From Bartonella rattaustraliani AUST/NH4 (GTDB taxonomy: Bacteria > Pseudomonadota > Alphaproteobacteria > Rhizobiales > Rhizobiaceae): a stretch of 59,164 nt of DNA. Position numbers and translations under genes: made by a program. Location of the stretch: NCBI RefSeq assembly GCF_000312565.1, contig NZ_CALW02000005.1:1-59164 (forward strand), read 5' to 3'. Positions 9,364 through 18,283 of this stretch are shown here, piece after piece. How positions within the stretch are numbered: the first letter of the stretch is position 1; every line of letters starts with the position of its first letter. Under the pieces are notes generated by a model. It saw only the letters and a list, made by a program, of their open reading frames with translations. It made no database searches and was not told the DNA's origin.

Positions 9364-10647
9364 ATGGTTAGGCAAATGAGAAAGCTTCTTCATAGAAAGA
9401 TGCGATATTTATATGAGGAAAGCATACTGTTTGTCGTGCTGTTTTTAAGTATGAGTTTTTGCTTTTCAGTATCGCATGCTGAAGAGACTATGGGTAGTGC
9501 AGCAGAAGTACAAAAAGCGTTGGTGGAGATTCGCCAGAATATTTCACTCTCGCGTGAGCGTATTGCTTTTCTTATGCGTCAAGTTGAGCTTTTAAAAGAA
9601 GATCAGCGTGTTTTGAGTGATGCACTCATAAAAGCGGCGAAAGAAGAACGTGCGCTAGCAAAGGATATTGCTGAGAGGGAAGAAAAATTAACAAAAATGA
9701 TAGAAAAGCGGGCACAAGTTCATCAAAGTTTAAAAAGTCATCGCGCTGAATTTGCAGAAGTTCTTGCTATTTTAGAACGTATGGGGTTAAACCCACCACC
9801 TGCTCTTATGGTGCGGCCTGAGGATGTGTTAGCTTCTATACGCAGTTCTACGTTAGTAGGGGCTGTTCTTCCTCAGATGCAAGAGAAAACACAGGCTTTA
9901 GCAAAAAGCTTAAAGATATTGACAAATTTGAGCAATTCAATTGCTGCGGAATATGCTACACTAAAGACTAAAATACAAAATCAAGCAGAGCAGAAAAAGC
10001 GTCTAGAGCTTTTATTAGACCAGAAAGCTAAATTACAAAAAAAGTCGGAAGAAGAACTTGTAGAACAGAAACAAAAAAACACGATTCTTGCAAAAAAAGT
10101 ACAATCTTTAGAAGGGTTGGTTTTAGAACTTGATCGTCAATCGAAATTGAGTACTGATGTATCAGTTCAGGTGCAAAAAAATTTGCAATTGTTGGAGAAA
10201 TCGCATTTTGAAAGTCGAAAAGGTTCGCTTCTTTTTCCAGTTGTTGGAAAAAGAATTCGACATGATCAGCATAGTTCGCAGCTTACACGTTTTGGCGAAA
10301 TGATTGAAACAGAAGCAGAAGCTGTTATTATATCACCAGCTGATGCTTTTGTGGTTTTTGCTGGACCATTTCGTTCTTATGGGCAGCTTATTATTCTCAA
10401 TGTTGGGAATGGTTATCATATTATTCTCATTGGGATGTCAAGAATTAATGTGACTCAAGGGCAGTTTGTTCTGGCAGGGGAACCTCTTGGTATGATGGGA
10501 ATGCAATTTGTTGCGAACAGTGTTGCATTGGATATAGGCAAAAGCGTTCCAATGCTTTACATTGAGTTTAGAAAGCGGGGGAAGCCTGTAGATCCAACTC
10601 CTTGGTGGCGGACTGAAAAAACAAAAAGGAACCAAAATGATTCGTAA
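9364..10647 (+). CDS. envC: EnvC-type murein hydrolase activator (degenerate M23/LytM)
   Basis: A secreted protein of 427 residues. An N-terminal hydrophobic segment (residues 20-36, ending SHAEE) fits a signal peptide. Residues about 45-280 are a long Lys/Glu/Gln-rich coiled coil, followed by a C-terminal LytM domain. In this domain the zinc-binding H-x(3)-D and H-x-H of active M23 peptidases are absent, as in EnvC. That points to activation of periplasmic amidases at the division site rather than cleavage of peptidoglycan. It overlaps ctpA by 11 bases, so the two are coupled. ATG 9376, with AGG just upstream, is an alternative start. Confidence 0.85.
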   Translation: MVRQMRKLLHRKMRYLYEESILFVVLFLSMSFCFSVSHAEETMGSAAEVQKALVEIRQNISLSRERIAFLMRQVELLKEDQRVLSDALIKAAKEERALAKDIAEREEKLTKMIEKRAQVHQSLKSHRAEFAEVLAILERMGLNPPPALMVRPEDVLASIRSSTLVGAVLPQMQEKTQALAKSLKILTNLSNSIAAEYATLKTKIQNQAEQKKRLELLLDQKAKLQKKSEEELVEQKQKNTILAKKVQSLEGLVLELDRQSKLSTDVSVQVQKNLQLLEKSHFESRKGSLLFPVVGKRIRHDQHSSQLTRFGEMIETEAEAVIISPADAFVVFAGPFRSYGQLIILNVGNGYHIILIGMSRINVTQGQFVLAGEPLGMMGMQFVANSVALDIGKSVPMLYIEFRKRGKPVDPTPWWRTEKTKRNQNDS

Positions 10648-11947
10648 AGCTATTCTTTTGGTCGCTGGGATATTACTCGGCGCCTGTTCAATGATTATGG
10701 TGCAGTCTGTTGCTGCTAATAATGAAGGCGATACGTATAAAGAGCTAGCTCTATTTGGCGATATCTTTGAGCGTGTACGTATGCAATACGTAACGGTTCC
10801 AGATGATAAAAAGCTCATTGAGAATGCTGTCAATGGGATGCTTACATCACTTGATCCTCATTCCTCTTATATGAATGCTGAAGAAGCAAAAGATATGAGA
10901 GCTTCTACGAAGGGAGAATTTGGAGGTCTTGGTATTGAAGTTACTATGGAGAAAGGCCTCATTAAAGTTGTTTCTCCCATGGATGATACGCCTGCTTCAA
11001 AAGCAGGTATTTTGGCTGGGGATCTTATTTCAAAGATTGATGGTGTACAGATGAGTGGTCATACATTGAATGAAGCTGTTAGTAAGATGCGGGGCGCTCC
11101 TGGGACATCAATTGTATTAACAATTATTCGTTCTGATGTTGATAAGCCACTCGAAATTAAGGTTGTTCGTGATATCATCAAGGTGAAGGCAGTAAAATAT
11201 CGTGTTGAGGGTGATATTGGTTATTTAAGAGTTATTCAGTTTTCTGAACAAACTTTTGGCAATCTTCAGGCGGCCATTAAAGATATTCAGTCTCAAATTC
11301 CTCAAGATAAGTTGAAGGGATATGTTCTTGATTTACGGCTTAACCCTGGTGGTCTTTTAGACCAGGCTGTGAGTGTTTCGAGTGCTTTTCTCAATAAGGG
11401 TGAGATCGTATCGACACGCGGCCGTAAAAAGAGTGATGTGACGAGATTTGATGCTAAACCAGGTGATATTATCGATGGAAAACCTCTCATTGTGCTCATT
11501 AATGGTGGTTCGGCAAGTGCTTCTGAAATTGTTGCTGGTGCGCTACAAGATCATCGTCGCGCGACAATTTTAGGGACGCAATCTTTTGGGAAGGGATCTG
11601 TTCAAACGATTATTCCCTTGGGTGAAAATGGTGCTTTACGTTTAACAACAGCGCTCTATTACACACCTTCAGGCACTTCAATTCAAGGAACAGGAATCAC
11701 GCCTGATATCCTTGTAGAGCAGCCCTTGCCTGAAAAATATAAAGGCTATGATGTGAAGGTTGGTGAATCTGCATTGAAAGGGCATATTAAAGGGAAGCGT
11801 GAGAACAATAAAGGGTCTGGTTCAGCTGCTTTTGTTCCGAAAGATCCTAAGGATGATGTCCAATTGGGTGAAGCTTATAAGTTGTTACGGGGTGAAATGG
11901 CAAATGCCGCATTCCCACCAGATCCCACTAAAGATATTTTAAAGTAA
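10637..11947 (+). CDS. ctpA: Carboxy-terminal processing protease CtpA (S41)
   Basis: A periplasmic serine protease that trims exported proteins from the C-terminus. A signal peptide (residues 1-28) is followed by a PDZ domain (about 85-165; GGLGIEVTMEKGLIKVVSPMDDTPA) and the S41 core. The catalytic Ser lies in GGSASASEIVAGAL and the Lys in QSFGKGSVQT. The start overlaps envC by 11 bases with AAGGA six bases upstream. ctpA directly upstream of ialA-ialB is the arrangement described for Bartonella bacilliformis. Its substrates cannot be read from sequence; cell-wall hydrolases or their regulators are likely, given the coupling to envC. Confidence 0.95.
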   Translation: MIRKAILLVAGILLGACSMIMVQSVAANNEGDTYKELALFGDIFERVRMQYVTVPDDKKLIENAVNGMLTSLDPHSSYMNAEEAKDMRASTKGEFGGLGIEVTMEKGLIKVVSPMDDTPASKAGILAGDLISKIDGVQMSGHTLNEAVSKMRGAPGTSIVLTIIRSDVDKPLEIKVVRDIIKVKAVKYRVEGDIGYLRVIQFSEQTFGNLQAAIKDIQSQIPQDKLKGYVLDLRLNPGGLLDQAVSVSSAFLNKGEIVSTRGRKKSDVTRFDAKPGDIIDGKPLIVLINGGSASASEIVAGALQDHRRATILGTQSFGKGSVQTIIPLGENGALRLTTALYYTPSGTSIQGTGITPDILVEQPLPEKYKGYDVKVGESALKGHIKGKRENNKGSGSAAFVPKDPKDDVQLGEAYKLLRGEMANAAFPPDPTKDILK

Positions 11948-11984
11948 GCAGGAGTGTGTAAATTATGCTTTGAGAGATGATAGA

Positions 11985-12509
11985 ATGAATGAGGTGGTGG
12001 TTAATTTGAAGGCTCTTCCTTATCGGAAATGTGTTGGGATTGTTGTCTTTAATCATGAAGGTAAAGTTTGGATTGGGCGCCGTTTAATAACGGATGTTCA
12101 TGATAATGTTGAGACTTCTCATCGTTGGCAACTCCCTCAAGGGGGGATCAATGAAAATGAAGAGTCATTAGAGGCAGCACGTCGTGAACTTTACGAAGAA
12201 ACAGGTATCCGGTCTGTAAAGTTGATAAAGGAAGCAAGAGATTGGTTCCATTATGATTTTCCACAAGAACTTGTTGGGGGGGCGTTAAGCAATAAATATC
12301 GTGGACAAATACAGAAATGGTTTGCTTTTCAGTTTACGGGAGATCTTTCTGAAATCACTATTAATCCGCCGCCTGATGGTCATAAAGCAGAATTTGATCA
12401 GTGGAAGTGGGGTGATCTAGAAACCCTTCCTTCAATTGTTATTTCTTTCAAAAAGCATGTTTATATGAAAGTTGTCAGCGAATTTCGAGGTAGCCTTAAG
12501 CAATTATAA
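11985..12509 (+). CDS. rppH: RNA pyrophosphohydrolase / dinucleoside polyphosphate hydrolase (IalA)
   Basis: A Nudix hydrolase that removes pyrophosphate from 5'-triphosphate RNA and cleaves dinucleoside polyphosphates. In Bartonella it is called IalA, invasion-associated locus protein A. The Nudix box GX5EX7REUXEEXGU is complete (GGINENEESLEAARRELYEE, then TGI). ATG 11985 (MNEVVVNLKALPYRKCVG) gives 174 residues, close to known IalA; GAGAG lies eight bases upstream. A TTG at 11970 is less likely. It follows ctpA by 37 bases and precedes ialB. Confidence 0.95.
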   Translation: MNEVVVNLKALPYRKCVGIVVFNHEGKVWIGRRLITDVHDNVETSHRWQLPQGGINENEESLEAARRELYEETGIRSVKLIKEARDWFHYDFPQELVGGALSNKYRGQIQKWFAFQFTGDLSEITINPPPDGHKAEFDQWKWGDLETLPSIVISFKKHVYMKVVSEFRGSLKQL

Positions 12510-12618
12510 AGGCTATATAGCTATAGAAAGCTTTTTTCTATATAAGATACTTTGTTTATGTATAATATTAAAAGATAATAAGCGTATTTCTCTTTTATGT
12601 AAAGAACTGGGATATAAA

Positions 12619-13176
12619 ATGAAAAAGTTATTTAATTTAATTGTAGTTTTTACTTTTTTTAGTGTTTCTTCTGTAGCATTTGCATCAGCTTCAAAGTCTG
12701 ATAGTGCGAAAGCACCAGCTACATTGCCAAATGGTGCGTCTTCTTTGACTGAAACTTACGATTTGTGGAAACTTCACTGTTTACTCCAAGAAGGAAAAAA
12801 AGTTTGTTTTATTTATCGTCAAGAAGCGGATGATCAGGGTCGTGTGGTTGTGGCTATGAATCTTAATCTTAAGGATGATGGTACTGTGTCTGGTAATTTA
12901 ATCATTCCCTTTGGCGTTTTGGTTTCTAAGCCTGTTCATTTACAGGTTGATGAGGGAAAGGGTGTTATCGAAACGAATATTCGGACTTGTACACCAGCAG
13001 GTTGTATTGTTCCAGTCATTTTTGATAAAACCCATGTGGCATCTTTACGTGCTGGAAAGAATTTGAAGTTAGCGATGACACTTGCTGTTCCAGGTGAAAC
13101 ACCTTTGAATGATTTATTCGTTCAGCTCAATGGTTTTAGTCATGCACTGAATCGTTTGACGGCGTTACAGAAATAA
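12619..13176 (+). CDS. ialB: Invasion-associated locus protein IalB
   Basis: A 185-residue secreted protein with a signal peptide (MKKLFNLIVVFTFFSVSSVAFA). The mature region has the IalB pattern: W-x-L-x-C (DLWKLHCLL), a second Cys (KVCFIYRQE), then the pair TCTPAGC and a hydrophobic C-terminal repeat. IalB is an outer-membrane-associated factor needed for efficient erythrocyte entry in Bartonella. An in-frame upstream start at 12472 would run into rppH and lacks a signal peptide, so ATG 12619 is preferred. A perfect hairpin terminator follows. Confidence 0.9.
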   Translation: MKKLFNLIVVFTFFSVSSVAFASASKSDSAKAPATLPNGASSLTETYDLWKLHCLLQEGKKVCFIYRQEADDQGRVVVAMNLNLKDDGTVSGNLIIPFGVLVSKPVHLQVDEGKGVIETNIRTCTPAGCIVPVIFDKTHVASLRAGKNLKLAMTLAVPGETPLNDLFVQLNGFSHALNRLTALQK

Positions 13177-13194
13177 TCTTAAAATATAATAAGA

Positions 13195-13216
13195 GCGGCC
13201 TTTTAAGGCCGTTTTT
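13195..13216 (+). terminator. Rho-independent terminator after ialB
   Basis: CGGCCTT pairs with AAGGCCG across a minimal loop and is followed by five T. It closes the long rightward transcript that ends with ialB. Confidence 0.85.
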
Positions 13217-13529
13217 AATTTAAGTATTCTTGTAACATACTTGCTTTTAATGGTGAGATTGTGAGAGAAGGAATACTCAGAGCTTTTGGGTATTCTAAGG
13301 GTTTTTATTGTTATTTCTATGTCAGTCAGTGATTTACACTTCGATATTGTTTTCTGGGTTTTATTATCTTTATAAGAGTGAGATAATAAACTTGGATGGT
13401 TAGATTTTCTCTTCATGCAACAAGAAATATTCCTCTATAAAACCAAATCATTGTTGAATAAAGAGGCTCATTTTGATGAATGCTCTCTTCTATGATTTTC
13501 TATCTTTTTGATTGAGAAAGAGATAAAGT
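13217..13529. other. Gap between ialB and yggT
   Basis: About 310 AT-rich bases without a credible gene on either strand. It presumably contains the promoter for yggT and the DUF167 gene. Confidence 0.4.
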
Positions 13530-13823
13530 ATGGTTTACGCATTACTTCAAGTGATAGATCTTGTTTTCAATATTTATATTGATATCTTAATCGTCAATGT
13601 TATTTTTTCTTGGCTTTATGCATTTAATATCATAAATACGCGCAATCGCTTTGTTCTTTTGATAGGAGATTTTCTGTATCGTCTTACAGAACCAATACTA
13701 AGTCGTATTCGGCGGGTTTTGCCAGATCTTGGAGCAATTGATATTTCTCCTGTGGTCGTATTCATCATTATTTATTTACTTCGTGTTTTTATGTGGCGTG
13801 CTTATGAAAGCATGTATCTTTAA
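13530..13823 (+). CDS. yggT: YggT family membrane protein
   Basis: A 97-residue inner-membrane protein with two hydrophobic helices (about 5-32 and 68-90) and the family pattern LIVNVIFSWLYAFN, RLTEPILSRIRRVLPDLGAIDISP. YggT proteins have an uncertain role, linked in some bacteria to division, osmotic tolerance or cofactor chemistry. It is followed 17 bases later by the DUF167/YggU gene, the same pairing as in E. coli and many alphaproteobacteria. Confidence 0.92.
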   Translation: MVYALLQVIDLVFNIYIDILIVNVIFSWLYAFNIINTRNRFVLLIGDFLYRLTEPILSRIRRVLPDLGAIDISPVVVFIIIYLLRVFMWRAYESMYL

Positions 13824-13840
13824 AAAACTGTATGAGATGA

Positions 13841-14173
13841 ATGAAGATGTTTTACCAAGTTGATACGGATGGATTAATTCTGTTTATACGGCTCATTCCA
13901 AAGTCTTCAGTTGATCGAATAATGGGAGTCGAAGACCGAGATGATGGAAAACAGTATCTCGTTGTTCGCCTTCGTGCTGTTCCTGAAGATGGAAAAGCAA
14001 ATGAGGCTCTCATTAAGTTTTTAGCAAAACAATGGAAAATCTCATCTTCTTGTATTTCGTTAAAAAGCGGTGTGACGTCTCGTTATAAACAACTTCATTT
14101 TTCAGCACGCTTGGAAGAGTTAACGAAAATACGGCAATTATTAGGAAATTGTACGTCTGGATCAAATAAATAA
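13841..14173 (+). CDS. DUF167 (YggU) family protein
   Basis: A small basic protein of 110 residues with the DUF167 patterns LFIRLIPKSSVDRIMG, VRLRAVPEDGKANEALIKFLAK and SLKSGVTSRYKQLHFS. The family is conserved but has no agreed function. It is cotranscribed with yggT. Its stop lies next to a bidirectional hairpin shared with ppa. Confidence 0.92.
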   Translation: MKMFYQVDTDGLILFIRLIPKSSVDRIMGVEDRDDGKQYLVVRLRAVPEDGKANEALIKFLAKQWKISSSCISLKSGVTSRYKQLHFSARLEELTKIRQLLGNCTSGSNK

Positions 14174-14200
14174 AAGCCTATTTAAAAAACAGGCTTTACT
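14173..14200. terminator. Bidirectional terminator between DUF167 gene and ppa
   Basis: AAGCCT (14174-14179) pairs with AGGCTT (14191-14196) around an AT-rich loop. Read on the minus strand it is followed by a T-rich tail, so it best serves ppa, but it lies at the ends of both convergent genes. Confidence 0.65.
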
Positions 14201-14212
14201 TCTCTAAAATAA

Positions 14213-14743
14213 TTATATTGCTTGATTGCGTTTAATAGCCTGCTTAATCAACTCATGTGCAAAATCTTTATCTTTCCAACCTTCAATCTTAGCCCATTTT
14301 CCAGGTTCAAGATCTTTATAATGTTCGAAAAAATGCTCAATTTGCTTGAGTGTAATTTCAGGAAGGTCTGTATAATTATGAATATTGATATAGCGTTTTG
14401 TTAATTTTGGGGTAGGAAGTGCAATAATTTTCTCATCTTTACCGCCATCATCTTCCATAATTAAGGCTCCAATGGGGCAGACATTGATAACACAGCCAGG
14501 AAGAAGTGGGCGAGTGTTGCAGATAAGAACATCAATTGGATCACCATCATCGGAAAGAGTATGTGGTATAAAACCGTAATTCCCTGGATAAACCATTGAT
14601 GTGTGAAGAAAACGATCAACAAATAAGGCTTCTGACTTTTTGTCCATCTCATATTTTATTGGTTGCCCCCCACAAGAGACTTCTACAATAACATTAACGT
14701 CTTCAGGTGGGTTTTTACCAATGGGTATTTCTTTAATATTCAT
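14213..14743 (-). CDS. ppa: Inorganic pyrophosphatase (family I)
   Basis: Hydrolyses pyrophosphate to two phosphates, driving biosynthetic reactions. The signature DGDPIDVLI with its three metal-binding Asp is intact, as are [15 protein letters not shown]-type residues before it (here [20 protein letters not shown]). I chose the ATG at 14743 ([18 protein letters not shown]), which gives 176 residues, the length of the E. coli enzyme, with AAAGGA upstream; the frame is open 13 codons further. It lies just downstream of typA on the same strand. Confidence 0.95.
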   Translation of the reverse strand: MNIKEIPIGKNPPEDVNVIVEVSCGGQPIKYEMDKKSEALFVDRFLHTSMVYPGNYGFIPHTLSDDGDPIDVLICNTRPLLPGCVINVCPIGALIMEDDGGKDEKIIALPTPKLTKRYINIHNYTDLPEITLKQIEHFFEHYKDLEPGKWAKIEGWKDKDFAHELIKQAIKRNQAI

Positions 14744-14812
14744 GCAAAGATCCTTTCGGGAATAGAGTGAATCTAGGTACAATAAAACATTTCATGAAGG
14801 AAGTCATGAAAC

Positions 14813-16633
14813 TTAAGTTGAGGAGCGTGTTTTTTCAAAACGTTTGCGTTCATTGGGATCTAGATAAAGTTTGCGTAGGCGAATATTTTTGGGTGTTACT
14901 TCTACCAGTTCGTCGTCTTGTATCCATGATAAGGCACGCTCTAGCGTCATTTTAATGGGAGGGGTCAACTTTACGGCTTCATCTTTTCCAGAAGCGCGCA
15001 TATTTGTAAGCTTTTTTCCTTTTAAAACATTGACTTCTAAGTCGTTATCACGTGAGTGAATACCAATAATCATACCCTGGTAGACTTTAACACCAGCGTC
15101 GATCACCATTGGCCCACGATCTTCAAGATTAAAAAGAGCATAGGCAACAGATTCACCGCTATCATTTGAAATCATAACACCATTGACACGGCCACTAATG
15201 TCTCCTTTATAAGGTTCATAGCCATGAAAAAGACGATTCATAATGGCTGTACCACGCGTGTCGGTTAAAAGTTCGGATTGGTAGCCAATGAGTCCTCGCG
15301 TTGGTGCGCAAAAGACGAGACGAACACGATTTCCTCCAGAAGAGCGCAATTCAACCATTTCCCCTTTACGCTCAGACATTTTTTGCACGACAGTTCCAGA
15401 ATATTCCTCATCAACATCGATAACAACTTCTTCGATTGGTTCAAGAGTTATTCCATTTTCATCTTTTTGCATCACAACACGTGGACGTGAAACACTAAGC
15501 TCAAATCCTTCACGGCGCATATTTTCAATAAGAACTGCAAGTTGTAATTCTCCTCGTCCTGAAACATAGAAAGAATCTTTATCTGCAGACTCTTCAATTT
15601 TTAAGGCGACATTCCCTTCTGCTTCTTTCAACAAACGATCACGAATAACACGGCTTGTGACTTTATCCCCTTCAGTTCCTGCAAGGGGACTATCATTGAC
15701 GAGAAAGCTCATCGTAACAGTGGGCGGATCAATGGGCTGAGCAGCGAGAGGTTCATTGACGGCAAGATCACAAAAAGTATCAGCAACGGTCCCTTTTTGC
15801 AAACCTGCAATGGCGACAATATCACCAGCAACACTTTCTTCAATAGGTTGACGCTCTAGTCCACGAAACGCCAAAATTTTCGAAATACGACCAGTTTCCA
15901 AAAGTTTTCCATCCTGTCCAAGAACCTTGACATTTTGATTGGATTTGATAGAGCCCGAATGAATACGACCTGTAATAATTCGTCCCAAAAATGGATCTGC
16001 TTCAAGAATTGTTCCAATCATACGAAATGGCCCTTCTGCGACGCGTGGAGAAGGGACATGCTGGGTTACAAGATCAAATAAAGGGCTAAGACCTTGATCT
16101 TTAGGTCCTTCTGGAGATTCAGCCATCCATCCATCACGACCTGATCCGTAAAGAATAGGAAAATCAAGTTGTTCATCGGTTGCATCAAGAGCAGCAAAAA
16201 GGTCAAAGACTTCATTGATCACTTCATCAGCGCGCGCATCAGAGCGATCAATTTTATTGATAGCAACAATGGGACGTAATCCTACCTTTAACGCTTTTCC
16301 AACAACAAATTTTGTTTGTGGCATTGGACCTTCAGCGGCATCAACAAGCACGATAGCTCCGTCTACCATGTTTAAAATACGTTCTACTTCTCCACCAAAG
16401 TCAGCGTGGCCTGGTGTATCAACAATGTTAATACGGGTATCCTTCCAAACAACAGATGTCACTTTTGCGAGAATTGTAATTCCACGTTCTTTTTCGATAT
16501 CATTCGAATCCATCATACGTTCGCTGGTGCGCTGATTATCGCGAAAGTTTCCTGATTGTTTGAGCAGTTCGTCTACGAGTGTTGTTTTGCCATGGTCAAC
16601 GTGAGCAATGATGGCGATATTACGCAATTGCAT
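14813..16633 (-). CDS. typA: Ribosome-associated GTPase TypA/BipA
   Basis: A translational GTPase related to EF-G, acting in large-subunit assembly and in stress or cold adaptation. The G domain has [37 protein letters not shown] and NKIDRSDAR. Domains II, III, V and the BipA-specific C-terminal domain follow in the normal order, giving 606 residues, the family length. Upstream of it lies a long gap without genes; ppa follows 69 bases downstream. Confidence 0.96.
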   Translation of the reverse strand: MQLRNIAIIAHVDHGKTTLVDELLKQSGNFRDNQRTSERMMDSNDIEKERGITILAKVTSVVWKDTRINIVDTPGHADFGGEVERILNMVDGAIVLVDAAEGPMPQTKFVVGKALKVGLRPIVAINKIDRSDARADEVINEVFDLFAALDATDEQLDFPILYGSGRDGWMAESPEGPKDQGLSPLFDLVTQHVPSPRVAEGPFRMIGTILEADPFLGRIITGRIHSGSIKSNQNVKVLGQDGKLLETGRISKILAFRGLERQPIEESVAGDIVAIAGLQKGTVADTFCDLAVNEPLAAQPIDPPTVTMSFLVNDSPLAGTEGDKVTSRVIRDRLLKEAEGNVALKIEESADKDSFYVSGRGELQLAVLIENMRREGFELSVSRPRVVMQKDENGITLEPIEEVVIDVDEEYSGTVVQKMSERKGEMVELRSSGGNRVRLVFCAPTRGLIGYQSELLTDTRGTAIMNRLFHGYEPYKGDISGRVNGVMISNDSGESVAYALFNLEDRGPMVIDAGVKVYQGMIIGIHSRDNDLEVNVLKGKKLTNMRASGKDEAVKLTPPIKMTLERALSWIQDDELVEVTPKNIRLRKLYLDPNERKRFEKTRSST

Positions 16634-17600
16634 AAATTTTCTTCTTTTCTTTTGTGAAATTTCATTTGAGGTAAAGCTTTTACACCCTTTACCTTACGAT
16701 TTAAAAGTCTTTTACATGTTTTTTTATAATTTTGGAAGAGGGGAAATATTTAATTAATGAAATCAATAAATTATTATAATAACAAAGGGCGATAATTCCT
16801 CATTCTATGATATTTTTATCTCAGAGCTCTCATTATTTTGAAGCTTTTTTATTGTTTTAAGAGTGAGATTTTTGACAGTCGGTGCTCTTTGTGTAAAGAA
16901 ATACCATTTTATGATTAGTCCATACAAAAGAGCATTTTTACCCAAAAATTGCTTTCAGATGTGATACTGTGTCTCCAGAATAGGCAGTTTGTGTTGCTAG
17001 TCACTTTCTCAAACCATGTGCTGATTTCATGACACTTCCTTGGTTGTAAGCCTCATGAGATAGTATCTTGAAGTTTGCTTTCAGTATTTTTTCGCATTGA
17101 CCACAGATACGTGTTTTCTTTCCAAAAAGTCCAGTTGCAAGTATTGTGTCTCATTTTAGTAAGATAGGATGGACAACATCTGTTTAGAATTTACGTTTTT
17201 CTGTTTTGAGGTGAATGCTATTATTCCTTACATTTTTTCCAACGTACTTACTATAGTGCAGATTTGTCCTATAAGGGACGTCGATACAAATGCACTCATC
17301 CATTTCTAAAGACCACTTCTGATCATATTTCTTAATATCTCTTCTGTGCAAATAAGAAAACTTTTTTAAGGGCTGATAAATAATGAGACTGATATTTGCT
17401 TACTTCCCGCATAATTGCATATGTTCTCGTATTTGAAGAATGCATGCACAACTATGAGATTCTTTTAAAACTGCTTTTAGAAATATATGCATTTCATGTT
17501 TGAATTGTTATTAAACAGACTTTCCATTATCTCATGAAAGTCTTACAAGTAATAAATGATGATAAGAGCACGGGATTGTATTGAAGATTCGTAAAGTTTA

Positions 17601-17732
17601 TTACGTTAAAACAATCAATGTACTTTCATATAAATTGTCTAAGAGGGTGCGTGCTTTCACTGTTGTCTGTAAATCCAATCCCAATGTAGCAGTATGTTTG
17701 AGATAAAGATGAAGACGCTTCAGCGTCTTCAT
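17601..17732 (-). CDS. Possible small ORF or gene remnant (43 residues)
   Basis: The minus strand reads MKTLKRLHLYLKHTATLGLD and on to a stop at 17601, ending STLIVLT. Its composition is protein-like, but no ribosome binding site precedes the ATG, and the ATG itself lies in a perfect hairpin. A repeat copy begins 11 bases upstream of the start. It may be the tail of a gene disrupted by that element. I do not recognise it. Confidence 0.2.
   Translation of the reverse strand: MKTLKRLHLYLKHTATLGLDLQTTVKARTLLDNLYESTLIVLT
17709..17732. repeat. Perfect 10-bp inverted repeat
   Basis: ATGAAGACGC and GCGTCTTCAT are separated by TTCA. No T-tract follows on the plus strand. On the minus strand a short T-rich stretch (CTTTATCTC) follows, so a weak terminator is possible. 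It borders the start of repeat copy B. Confidence 0.6.
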
Positions 17733-17743
17733 ACAGTAATAAA

Positions 17744-18110
17744 TATTGATTTATAAGTGTTATTTGTCGTTTCTCATCTTGAATTATAACCTCGAATATC
17801 CGTAAGATTCTCTCATTTCACCCCCCCCCTTTATCTTGATCAGTTTTGTTTACTTGGCTTGTACACTATCAGCAGAATTGGCATGAGGGTAAAATAAAGG
17901 AAAGGAGAAAAAATACCTCCCATGAACTGCTTTTATGCAAGGGTTTATCGTAATCTCATGCGCGCGTAAATAGATCATGAGCTGGTAAAGAGAATGGTGA
18001 TGATGGCTTGTTACAGCTTTTGTATGCCATATGGGAGCAAGCGTATCGCATATATTCTATTTGTGTCATTTCTGAAATGGGAGGACAGTCTCATGTGGAA
18101 AGAAGATGAA
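17744..18110 (+). repeat. Integrase-derived dispersed repeat, copy B
   Basis: Plus-oriented copy beginning ATTGATTTATAAGTG. It shows the shared core TACACTATCAGCAGAATTGG, AAAGGAGAAAAAATACCTCC in place of the ribosome binding site and start, and a decayed coding part with CTGGTAAAGAGAATGGTGATG and an SEMGG remnant of the integrase REMGLG motif. It contains a run of nine C near 17820. No functional ORF remains. Confidence 0.7.
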
Positions 18111-18283
18111 GCTGTAAAGGGAACAGCCAATAATTCTTCTCATCATTCTTTCATTCAGCTTTACAAATTTCAAAAGCACCCACAACACTTTCTTTAAGAT
18201 AGGAAGATGACGCATCATCTCACGCTTTTATTGCTTACGTTTTTGAATAAAGGCGCGGTCTGCAGGAAAAACAGAACGCTCTA

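Larger units (their letters stand above)
16634..17743. other. Gene-poor gap upstream of typA
   Basis: About 1.1 kb with no credible complete gene. The left end presumably carries the typA promoter on the minus strand. Two protein-like open stretches on the minus strand (around 17170-17390, without a start codon at its head, and 17601-17732) may be gene remnants. A perfect 10-bp hairpin lies at 17709-17732. A repeat copy begins at 17744. Confidence 0.45.

Noticed and set aside
12510-12618. TATAG-rich inverted sequences between rppH and ialB considered as a terminator
   Set aside because: The stems are weak AT pairs without a following T-tract; more likely part of the ialB leader.
17170-17390. 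Minus-strand open stretch of about 66 codons upstream of typA
   Set aside because: Protein-like in places but without an initiation codon at its head or a ribosome binding site; chance openness cannot be excluded.
17994-18197. Plus-strand ORF of 67 codons in the typA-mgtE gap
   Set aside because: It lies inside repeat copy B, lacks a ribosome binding site, and its frame does not follow the integrase remnant.
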